Shown piece by piece: positions 1-5,244 of a stretch of 5,627 nt of DNA. The notes beneath the pieces are model-generated. The model had not been told where the DNA came from, ran no database searches, and was given only the letters and a program-made list of their open reading frames with translations. The stretch is from Bacillota bacterium (GTDB taxonomy: Bacteria; Bacillota; Clostridia; Acetivibrionales; DSM-2933), in assembly GCA_030705945.1 (NCBI GenBank), contig JAUZPS010000335.1, positions 1 to 5,627 of the forward strand. Reading direction: 5' to 3'. The first letter of the stretch is position 1. Every line of letters starts with the position of its first letter. Made by a program: the position numbers and the translations under genes.

Positions 1-60
1 CACTATATTAAAACTGATGCATATTTTGTAAAGAATGCAAAGCAACCAATTATGATTTAG
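1..60 (+). CDS. 3' end of an unidentified gene (partial)
   Basis: Frame 1 is open from the window edge and ends with TAG at 58-60. The 19 visible codons read HYIKTDAYFVKNAKQPIMI, a plausible mixed-polarity C-terminus. An AT-rich hairpin with a T-rich tail follows directly, which fits the end of a transcription unit. The fragment is too short to assign to a family, and an open stretch of this size can occur by chance in AT-rich DNA. I infer a real gene end mainly from the hairpin placement. Confidence 0.4.
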   Translation, partial: HYIKTDAYFVKNAKQPIMI

Positions 61-117
61 TTTTAATATTTTAAAAAACAGTATTAATATAAAAACTAAC
101 TTCTTTTTCTTTCATTT
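59..117 (+). terminator. AT-rich hairpin with T-rich tail, possible terminator
   Basis: Bases 59-70 (AGTTTTAATATT) pair with 86-97 (AATATAAAAACT), 11 of 12 positions, with a 15-nt loop. The next 20 bases on the plus strand are T-rich (runs at 105-109 and 114-117). The position immediately after the stop at 58-60 fits an intrinsic terminator, but the stem has almost no G-C pairs, so it would be weak. A chance palindrome in AT-rich sequence is possible. Confidence 0.35.
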
Positions 118-151
118 TGGATTTAATAATGAAGAATTGAGTGGTGTTACA

Positions 152-417
152 ATGAATCAAGATAGAACAAGATATGATTTAACTGCGGCAGATTTCCGAA
201 ATTACATTAATCTGTGTTGACTCAAGCCTTCCGCTTACCACTAGGTCAGGTGATACAAGGTTATATGAATAGCATTAAAAATGAAATTCAAAGTTCTATG
301 ATACAGCTAGCCATTTCTGTTCAGGAAGTTTCGGACAAATCTTTGAATGATATTATTAATGACATTGAAGCAAAATATATAAAAGTAAAAAAAGCAACTG
401 GCTTTGGGAAAGCATAA
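152..417 (+). pseudogene. Small protein gene broken by a frameshift
   Basis: An ATG at 152 opens a frame reading MNQDRTRYDLTAADFRNYIN and stops at TGA 218-220. The next frame is open from 211 and runs to TAA at 415-417, encoding 67 residues if a GTG at 214 is used. That GTG has no ribosome binding site, whereas the ATG at 152 has a weak purine stretch (GAGTGGTG, 139-146). Read as one interrupted gene the product is about 87 aa: a short polar N-terminus, then an amphipathic helical stretch (QVIQGYMNSIKNEIQSSMIQ and on) and a basic tail (KYIKVKKATGFGKA). The shift corresponds to one missing base or two extra bases around 211-220. I do not recognise the family. There is no signal peptide or membrane segment. 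Alternatives are a sequencing error or two separate short ORFs. A strong inverted repeat with a T-rich tail follows 58 nt after the stop. Confidence 0.45.
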
Positions 418-475
418 AAGATCAGGTTTCTGTAAGAAATCTTTAGAAATTATACTTTGCGATTTGTCAGTTCTG

Positions 476-540
476 ATTTTATGTCGAATTCCTAAACACA
501 TTATATATTAATTCGACATAAAATTCTGTTTTTCTTTTTC
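476..540 (+). terminator. Perfect 15-bp inverted repeat with T-rich tail
   Basis: Bases 476-490 (ATTTTATGTCGAATT) are exactly the reverse complement of 510-524, with a 19-nt loop between. On the plus strand the right arm is followed by a T-rich tail (525-538). This fits an intrinsic terminator for the small gene ending at 417, though the loop is large and the stem AT-rich. Each arm also contains the heptamer TGTCGAA (482-488 forward, 512-518 reverse), which matches the Spo0A box, so a protein-binding palindrome is an alternative reading. Confidence 0.45.
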
Positions 541-579
541 ACGACCGATTAACATCAATTAAACCAAGAAAACATCCGA

Positions 580-618
580 CCCTAAGATTTGAGAATCACA
601 TTTTTCCAAACCTTAGGG
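580..618 (-). terminator. Hairpin downstream of the actin-like operon
   Basis: Bases 580-586 (CCCTAAG) pair with 612-618 (CTTAGGG). After one mismatch, 588-591 pair with 607-610, and the stem may extend weakly to a loop around 596-602. It lies about 48 nt beyond the stop codon of the 391-aa gene on the minus strand, with no other gene between. On that strand it is followed by only a weak T-rich stretch (TGTTTTCTTGG), so termination is likely but not strong. It sits between convergent units and could serve as a boundary for both. Confidence 0.45.
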
Positions 619-665
619 CTCCAATGACATCTTCAATAAACTATAAATATTTCATAATATAGAAT

Positions 666-1841
666 TTATATGACATGCTGTTCTTTGACATCACCATATA
701 AAATCTTGGCTTTTTCAAGGTATCCGAGGGCATTTACGACATTGGCTTTTTCTATTACAATACACTTACCTCCGATTACCTCCTGTATTTTTTCATTAAG
801 AAATTTTCCCATTTTACAGTCAAGAACACAAACCCCTCCACCATATAGGAGGACGTACTTTATTTTGCCTTTTTCGCTGCAGCTCTTGACTTTATTGTTT
901 ATCAGGGTCGAAATTGTATTTGACAGTTGGAGCAGGTTTTCTTCGAATAACCCGATAATATTAAAAGTTTCCCCTGCTTCAAGATCAATCTCGCCTTTTC
1001 TTAACTTTCTTTTTAAAACAGAATCAATGTCGAACCGGTCGACTATTGTATTGTATTTTTCCCGCAATAAATCTATCACAGGCTGTTTAGCTCCGGCAAT
1101 TCCCATATCTATTCCCATGCAAAGCTTCTGCTTATATTCCGGAAATATTTTGCCGTAATCATCCTCTTTAAAAGTAAGAGCAATAATATCACTCGTGAAT
1201 TCGCCTATCTCAATGCCAAGAACAGTACGGTCTATCAATTCTTCATCCTTGAACATATGGTCCGAATTATTGAGAAGTGTCTTGTTTAGTGCTCCAACCC
1301 CTTCTATCTCAACATTTACGTCTGTTATATCAAGTACAACTTCGATGTTGTAATTTCCTTTAATAATTATTTTGTGATGACCTGAAAACTGCTTGATAAA
1401 CTCTTCCTTCCCACTTTTATACTGTAAAAACGGCAATCCTGTTACAATTTTTATTTCCTGGGATATTTCTCCCTGGCTCGTTTCATTTGCTTCACACACA
1501 GCAACTGCCAATGATGACAACATGCATATAAGAAGTATTTCATCACCGGCTTTTACCTTTCCTATAGCCCTTTCCTTAACGTTTACACCTTCCATCTCCT
1601 TTGCAAGGTTTCCTACATAGAACCTTCCAAGTTCTTTCCTTGTAATAACATCGTTATAATTCAAGATAATTTCCACATCCAGTGAATCCTTAAGGGATTT
1701 TTTGTTCATGTCCATCATTTCCAAGCCCTGATCGTAATTACGGTATGGCGCAAGGATTGTTGGAATTATAAGTGGTTCTTTTCCCTCCAGTGCAGTTATT
1801 ATCGTACTGTTTCCCCCATCAATTCCTATTATCTGTGTCAT
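666..1841 (-). CDS. Actin-like ATPase, ParM/StbA type, short paralogue (391 aa)
   Basis: The protein has the actin-superfamily layout. Residues 5-13 (IGIDGGNST) form the phosphate-1 loop, 132-137 (IVTGLP) the connecting segment typical of ParM-like proteins, 208-219 (LGIEIGEFTSDI) the phosphate-2 loop, 244-252 (GIDMGIAGA) a further Gly/Asp-rich segment, and 331-340 (LLYGGGVCVL) the adenosine loop. Family members bind ATP and polymerise into cytoplasmic filaments that segregate plasmids or other cargo; that role here is inferred. The length is that of a complete core domain. In phosphate-2 the usual Asp is Glu and the middle glycine is replaced by Glu-Phe. The start is ATG at 1839-1841, with GGGAGG (1850-1855) 8 nt upstream. 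It lies 58 nt downstream of the longer paralogue on the same strand, with identity of very roughly 60% by eye, so it probably arose by tandem duplication and is co-transcribed. It ends at residue 391, where the paralogue continues into its extra domain. No ParR-like gene follows it. Confidence 0.85.
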   Translation of the reverse strand: MTQIIGIDGGNSTIITALEGKEPLIIPTILAPYRNYDQGLEMMDMNKKSLKDSLDVEIILNYNDVITRKELGRFYVGNLAKEMEGVNVKERAIGKVKAGDEILLICMLSSLAVAVCEANETSQGEISQEIKIVTGLPFLQYKSGKEEFIKQFSGHHKIIIKGNYNIEVVLDITDVNVEIEGVGALNKTLLNNSDHMFKDEELIDRTVLGIEIGEFTSDIIALTFKEDDYGKIFPEYKQKLCMGIDMGIAGAKQPVIDLLREKYNTIVDRFDIDSVLKRKLRKGEIDLEAGETFNIIGLFEENLLQLSNTISTLINNKVKSCSEKGKIKYVLLYGGGVCVLDCKMGKFLNEKIQEVIGGKCIVIEKANVVNALGYLEKAKILYGDVKEQHVI

Positions 1842-1899
1842 TATGCCAACCTCCCTTTTTCAAAATGTATTTTACAGAAAACAAATAAATGAGCCGTTC

Positions 1900-3807
1900 C
1901 TAATTTTTGTTATTTATCATCCAGAGCTGCCCCACTTTATTAAACAAATCATCAATCTGGCACTCATTACTTATGTCTGTATATTCGCCTCCGGAATATT
2001 CACTTGTATAGCTTCCCGGATAAATTGTGTATGAGCCGCAGTCCGTTCCGTCTATCTGTTCCTTTTCCGTATTATATACAGGACAAATTATTCTCTTGTC
2101 GTTAATCCTGTGCAAACAGTTACTGCAGCATTGAAGGGCGCCATTGCTCTGCATAAGCACGTTCCATTTCTGGTGTGGCCTCAGGAAATAAGTATCCTTC
2201 CGCTCCAGTATCTTAATTGAACCGATTTTAATCAGCGACAAAAGAAAGAGTCGATCATTCTCAACCCTTATTTTAAAAGGTTCCTGACTGCTCTTTGTTT
2301 CATGTTCCAGATTTATGGCAATATCCTCACTGTCGTTTTTAATAATACCTTTTTCCGTATCGAAAACGACCGTATTTCTCCCGAGTCTGTTGGCTTTTTC
2401 AGCTTCCTTATGCGCTGTTCCAACCCGCATATCCCATTCGGAAATGGATTCCAAAGTATCAAGATATTCGTTTCCAATAACAGCTGCGACAGCCCCTCTG
2501 ATGCTCTTTGCTTCCCATATTACTCCGCTGTCAAGGAGTACAATCTGCAGGGGCATTTTGGGCTCACGTTTAACCCTTATGTCACCAGGATTAAATATCA
2601 TCCTTTTTTGCTCTTCAAAATTAATTTTATTTTTGTACACTTTTCTTTTAGCTGGCTTTCCGCAAACTTCCAAAGCTCTATCCAGATAACTTAAAGCATT
2701 TGCAGTATGAGGATTCTCAACTATGGAACTCTTACCTCCAATTAATTCCTGAATCTTATCCTTTAGGAAATTCCCCATTTTATAGTCCAAAACACATACA
2801 CCGCCGCCATATAAAAGTGTATGCTTAATTCTGCCTTTTTCACCGGAGCTCTTTACTTTGTTGTTAATTAGTTTTATCAGTGTATTTGCCAGTTGCATCA
2901 GATTCTCTTCAAACAATTCCACAATATTGAACGCGCTTCCGTCCTCAAGGTCAACAAACCCTCTCCTCTGTTTTCTTCTTAACGCAAAGTCAATGTCGTA
3001 TCTGTCGATTATGGTATTGCTTTTTTCTCGCAAAAAATCTATTACAGGCTGTTTGGCATTTGCTATACCTACATCAATACCCATGCAAAGCTTTTGCTTA
3101 AATTCTGTAATTACTTTACCTTCTTCACTCTCCTTAAAAGTCAGCGCTATTATTTCACTTGTAAATTCGCCAACCTCGAGTCCTAATATTGTACGGTCTA
3201 TCAGTTCTTCCTCCTTGTACAGGTATTCTCCCTGATCGTTTAATATCAGCCTCTTCAAGGCACCTGCGCCCTCCATTTCCACTTCTACGGCGCATATATC
3301 CAGATCAATTTCCAAATCGCAATTTCCTCTTATTATTACTTTGTGGCAGCCTAAAAACTGCTTTGCGTAATCTTCTCTGTCGCTTAAATATTGCAAACAT
3401 GGAAGTCCTGTTACCATTTTTATCTGTCCGTATACTCTTCCGTTATTTATGTTTTGCGCTTCAGCAGCAACAACTGCAAGTGAAGCAAGCATGCATATTA
3501 AAAGTCCATTATCCCCTTTTTTTATTCTTCCTATATTTCTTTCCCTGACATTTATTCCTTCCATTTCCTTTGCAAGATTTCCTATATAAAAGCGTCCAAG
3601 CCCATTTCTAAACTCATCGTTCCGGTAATTCAGGATAACCTCAACATCCAGACAATCACTCACAGGTTTTTTAGTTTGATCAATTTTTTCAAGACCTTGG
3701 TTATAATCACGATAATTTGCTAGAATCGTAGGAATTATCAATGGTTCTCTTCCTTCTACTGCCGTAATAACAGTATTATTCCCCCCATCAATACCGATTT
3801 TCAACAT
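1900..3807 (-). CDS. Actin-like ATPase with Cys-containing C-terminal extension (about 635 aa)
   Basis: Residues 1 to about 380 form a ParM/StbA-type actin-like core closely related to the downstream 391-aa protein. They hold the phosphate-1 loop (IGIDGGNNT, 4-12), VTGLP (132-136), phosphate-2 (LGLEVGEFTSEI, 208-219) and the adenosine loop (LLYGGGVCVL, 331-340). As in the paralogue, the phosphate-2 Asp is Glu. About 250 further residues have no counterpart in the paralogue: a basic linker (385-420), a mixed alpha/beta stretch (about 418-500), a strand-rich stretch (about 510-555), then cysteines at 560, 561, 564, 575 and 590 (CCSNC, IICPV, TDCG), which could bind a metal. I do not recognise the extension. 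I chose the ATG at 3805-3807 because its product aligns with the paralogue's N-terminus and it follows a run of nine G (3814-3822) by 6 nt, a usable ribosome binding site. An in-frame ATG at 3832-3834 would add 9 residues (MQVNGGGIN) but has no clear ribosome binding site. It is the first gene of the inferred operon. Filament formation is family knowledge; the cargo and the role of the extension are unknown. Confidence 0.83.
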   Translation of the reverse strand: MLKIGIDGGNNTVITAVEGREPLIIPTILANYRDYNQGLEKIDQTKKPVSDCLDVEVILNYRNDEFRNGLGRFYIGNLAKEMEGINVRERNIGRIKKGDNGLLICMLASLAVVAAEAQNINNGRVYGQIKMVTGLPCLQYLSDREDYAKQFLGCHKVIIRGNCDLEIDLDICAVEVEMEGAGALKRLILNDQGEYLYKEEELIDRTILGLEVGEFTSEIIALTFKESEEGKVITEFKQKLCMGIDVGIANAKQPVIDFLREKSNTIIDRYDIDFALRRKQRRGFVDLEDGSAFNIVELFEENLMQLANTLIKLINNKVKSSGEKGRIKHTLLYGGGVCVLDYKMGNFLKDKIQELIGGKSSIVENPHTANALSYLDRALEVCGKPAKRKVYKNKINFEEQKRMIFNPGDIRVKREPKMPLQIVLLDSGVIWEAKSIRGAVAAVIGNEYLDTLESISEWDMRVGTAHKEAEKANRLGRNTVVFDTEKGIIKNDSEDIAINLEHETKSSQEPFKIRVENDRLFLLSLIKIGSIKILERKDTYFLRPHQKWNVLMQSNGALQCCSNCLHRINDKRIICPVYNTEKEQIDGTDCGSYTIYPGSYTSEYSGGEYTDISNECQIDDLFNKVGQLWMINNKN

Positions 3808-3813
3808 ATTAAT

Positions 3814-3822
3814 CCCCCCCCC
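3814..3822 (-). promoter_or_regulatory. G9 homopolymer serving as ribosome binding site
   Basis: Nine consecutive G residues on the minus strand lie 6 nt before the preferred ATG (3805-3807) of the long actin-like gene. A G-run can pair with the CCUCC anti-Shine-Dalgarno sequence with G-U pairing in the middle. Runs of this length are prone to slipped-strand mutation, so spacing, or the frame of the upstream ATG at 3834, could vary between cells. Confidence 0.5.
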
Positions 3823-3879
3823 ATTAACCTGCATACGTCAAAATCCATTTATAATTAATAGATGCCTGTACTACAGAAT

Positions 3880-3908
3880 TTATTACTATTTCCTAAATAT
3901 TTTGCCAA
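3880..3908 (-). promoter_or_regulatory. Possible promoter of the actin-like operon
   Basis: On the minus strand, TTGGCA (3903-3908; 5 of 6 to TTGACA) is followed after 17 nt by TAATAA (3880-3885; 3 of 6 to TATAAT). Transcription would start near 3873, giving a leader of about 65 nt before the ATG at 3807. The -35 element is good and the -10 is poor. Another A/T-rich -10-like motif lies closer to the gene, so the true promoter is uncertain. Confidence 0.35.
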
Positions 3909-3944
3909 TTTATTTGATTTTCGAAGGGTTTTTATTCGTATTGA

Positions 3945-3972
3945 TTGACATCTTTTCCCATAATAGTATAAT
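3945..3972 (+). promoter_or_regulatory. Consensus sigma-A promoter reading rightwards
   Basis: TTGACA (3945-3950) and TATAAT (3967-3972) both match the vegetative sigma-A consensus exactly, separated by 16 nt. Transcription would start near 3979. The first annotated gene downstream starts at 4340, so the transcript has a leader of about 360 nt or is an independent RNA. The promoter is divergent from the actin-like operon. Confidence 0.7.
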
Positions 3973-3978
3973 CACTTT

Positions 3979-4339
3979 AAATTTCTTTCAATGGAGATAT
4001 ATTCTGGGGACATGGAATAAGGGCAGATTTTTCAGAGGAGTTTGAATTCATTGAATAAGATATGTGCTAGTGGAAATTATCTTAGGCCATACCGTCCTTG
4101 GACACACCTTGTTGAACTATAACTACCATGTTACGAGCAGGAATAAAGCCTTCGGGTAATTTATATGGAAATTTAGCGAAATTGTTCCATGCCAAGATCT
4201 ATTTTATAGAATATTTAACCAAAACATGATAAAATAAATTTTAGATTATATAGTACTTTATAATGTAGTATTAGGCAATAGATAAAATCTTAATAGAAAG
4301 TATTATCTTATTTTAAAAGATAAACATGGGGAGCAGTGT
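3979..4339 (+). other. Long untranslated leader or unassigned small RNA region
   Basis: This stretch lies between the consensus promoter and the YcxB-like gene and holds no convincing gene. Two adjacent hairpins stand out. Bases 4131-4141 pair imperfectly with 4149-4159 (8 of 11 positions, 7-nt loop). Bases 4165-4174 pair with 4179-4182 and 4185-4190, with a 2-nt bulge and an AGCG loop. A near-palindrome GTCCTTGGAC lies at 4093-4102. I looked for known riboswitch cores and T-box motifs and recognised none. A 37-codon minus-strand ORF (4082-4195, TTG start) overlaps it without a ribosome binding site. The last 130 bases are almost pure A/T and include a TATAAT at 4259-4264 with no good -35, which could be a second, weak promoter for the gene at 4340. 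Confidence 0.35.
4165..4190 (+). repeat. Imperfect hairpin in the leader
   Basis: ATGGAAATTT (4165-4174) pairs with AAAT (4179-4182) and TTCCAT (4185-4190), giving ten base pairs interrupted by a 2-nt bulge (TG, 4183-4184) and closed by the loop AGCG. It has no T-run on either side, so it is not a standard terminator. It may be part of a structured leader RNA or a chance palindrome. Confidence 0.35.
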
Positions 4340-4936
4340 ATGGAAGGAGATACAAATAACATAATAGCTTTTTCTTCAAAATTGCAGAGAGATGACTATT
4401 TAAAAGCCAACAAAGTTATTCTTAAAATCAGAAAAAAAGAACGGAAATTGGTTGCTTACCTTATTTCTATACCCATTATAACAATTGCAATGTTAATTGG
4501 CTTTATGCAAGGGGTAAATAATAGTAATATAAAAGATATCCCCTCGCCAAAAGCTGTATATACGGCTCCATGGTATATATCTTACCTGCCAACCTTATTT
4601 ATAATTTTCATGCTTATTGCTTTCATAGTGCTACGAATTTTGGCAAAAAGAGCACCCAAACGTCATTATGATAGCAACAAGTTAATTCAAGAAGAAATGA
4701 GATTTGTAATTGATGATTCAAGCATTAGTTATACATCTGAAAAATCATCTGCAATAATAAGTTGGGATGAAATATATAAGATTTACATGTCAAAAGAATT
4801 TTTAGTCATATTTATATCTAATAGAACAGTCTGGATCATTCCTAAAAAGAATATTGGCAACAGTAATATTTATGATTTAACAAAAGTACTTTCTGAAAAA
4901 ATGGATAAGAAAAAATTAAAGATTGTAAATTATTAA
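4340..4936 (+). CDS. Membrane protein with YcxB-like C-terminal domain (198 aa)
   Basis: The protein starts with a short polar segment (IIAFSSKLQRDDYLKANKVI, about 8-27) and a basic patch, then two predicted membrane helices at about 38-56 and 79-101. They are separated by a roughly 20-residue loop, and a basic KRAPKRH stop-transfer patch (103-109) follows. The cytoplasmic C-terminal part (about 118-190) has the pattern of the YcxB-like domain: an IDDSSISYTS strand, ISWDEIYKIY, a hydrophobic strand (FLVIFIS) and WIIPKKNI. Length and architecture agree with the family, whose biochemical function is not established; members often occur as single genes in Firmicutes. The start is ATG at 4340 with GGGGAG (4328-4333) 6 nt upstream. 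A near-perfect promoter lies about 365 nt upstream. Its nearest downstream neighbour is an intron-like remnant, so it is probably monocistronic. Confidence 0.75.
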   Translation: MEGDTNNIIAFSSKLQRDDYLKANKVILKIRKKERKLVAYLISIPIITIAMLIGFMQGVNNSNIKDIPSPKAVYTAPWYISYLPTLFIIFMLIAFIVLRILAKRAPKRHYDSNKLIQEEMRFVIDDSSISYTSEKSSAIISWDEIYKIYMSKEFLVIFISNRTVWIIPKKNIGNSNIYDLTKVLSEKMDKKKLKIVNY

Positions 4937-4969
4937 TTTCTTAAAATTTCATAGGATAATTTACCATTT

Positions 4970-4987
4970 TGAGCTAAGTTTAGCTTA
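4970..4987 (+). terminator. Weak hairpin after the YcxB-like gene
   Basis: TGAGCTA (4970-4976) pairs with TAGCTTA (4981-4987), one pair being G-T, around an AGTT loop. It lies 34 nt after the stop codon at 4936, but no T-run follows, so termination would be inefficient. The rest of 4937-5044 shows no ORF or recognisable motif. Confidence 0.25.
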
Positions 4988-5044
4988 TCACGAGAATAAT
5001 TATTTGTATAAATCCCAAGAAGTCTCTATTGATTGATTGGTTGA

Positions 5045-5078
5045 AAGCCTGACGGAGCGAAAGTTTCCTGTCTGGCTT
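5045..5078 (+). ncRNA. Group II intron domain V-like hairpin
   Basis: The segment is exactly 34 nt, the standard size of group II intron domain V. It carries the AGC catalytic triad at 5046-5048 and a GAAA tetraloop at 5059-5062. Pairing is 5045-5049 with 5074-5078, 5051-5053 with 5070-5072, and 5054-5058 with 5063-5067, including two G-T pairs. A 2-nt bulge (5068-5069) lies where domain V has its conserved bulge. The only disruption is a T-T mismatch (5050/5073). The bulge reads CT rather than the more usual AC or CG, which may mean decay. In an active intron domain V is the catalytic core; here no reverse transcriptase or 5' intron domains are visible, so I read it as a remnant. Confidence 0.6.
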
Positions 5079-5083
5079 AAAAG

Positions 5084-5127
5084 TGAGGAAAAGGTTAATA
5101 TTACTTCAGTACATTACCTATCATCAT
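5084..5127 (+). ncRNA. Domain VI-like hairpin and putative intron 3' end
   Basis: Five bases after the domain V-like element, TGAGG begins a second hairpin. AGG (5092-5094) pairs with CCT (5117-5119), TAAT (5096-5099) with ATTA (5113-5116), and TAC (5102-5104) with GTA (5109-5111), around a TTCA loop. A5120 follows CCT unpaired, as the branch-point A of domain VI does (CCTA pattern). If the intron ends in AT at 5126-5127, the branch A is 8 nt from the 3' end, the normal distance. The lower stem is poorly paired, consistent with a decayed element. Confidence depends on the neighbouring domain V call. Confidence 0.45.
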
Positions 5128-5244
5128 GGTAAGTTTGATAAATGTAATCGATTGGAATCCACCGGAATCAATTATAGTTTTGACTTTTAAAATAAATATA
5201 TTTCAATATTAAAATAAGCACTTAAGAGAATAAAAATGCAGTAA
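5128..5244 (+). other. Gene-free stretch before the last ORF
   Basis: No gene is visible here. It contains a repeated GGAATC (5155-5160 and 5164-5169) and a TTGACT hexamer (5180-5185) that could be a -35 element, but no good -10 lies at the right distance. The end is very AT-rich. An ATG at 5236-5238 in frame with the following ORF is stopped after one further codon by TAA (5242-5244). Confidence 0.25.

Noticed and set aside
307..501. 64-codon minus-strand ORF opposite the small broken gene
   Set aside because: Phe/Cys/Ile-rich antisense translation of an AT-rich coding strand; it also reads through one arm of the inverted repeat.
476..620. CRISPR-like repeats
   Set aside because: The two palindromic elements (476-524 and 580-618) differ in sequence, and there is no repeated unit with regular spacers.
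670..1158. 162-codon plus-strand ORF opposite the 391-aa gene
   Set aside because: It is antisense to a well-supported actin-like gene with conserved motifs, has low-complexity Ser/Pro/Leu composition and no ribosome binding site.
1843..2034. 63-codon plus-strand ORF across the gap between the two actin-like genes
   Set aside because: Mostly antisense to the end of the long gene, with no ribosome binding site or recognisable motif.
2302..3548. Several plus-strand ORFs (119-130 codons) opposite the long actin-like gene
   Set aside because: They are shadows of the coding strand: overlapping one another in different frames, no initiation signals, Ser/Phe/Leu-rich translations typical of antisense frames.
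3979..5127. A complete group II intron carrying the YcxB-like gene as cargo
   Set aside because: Only the domain V/VI end is visible. I found no GTGYG 5' end and none of the usual domain I sequence motifs in the leader, so a full intron is not supported.
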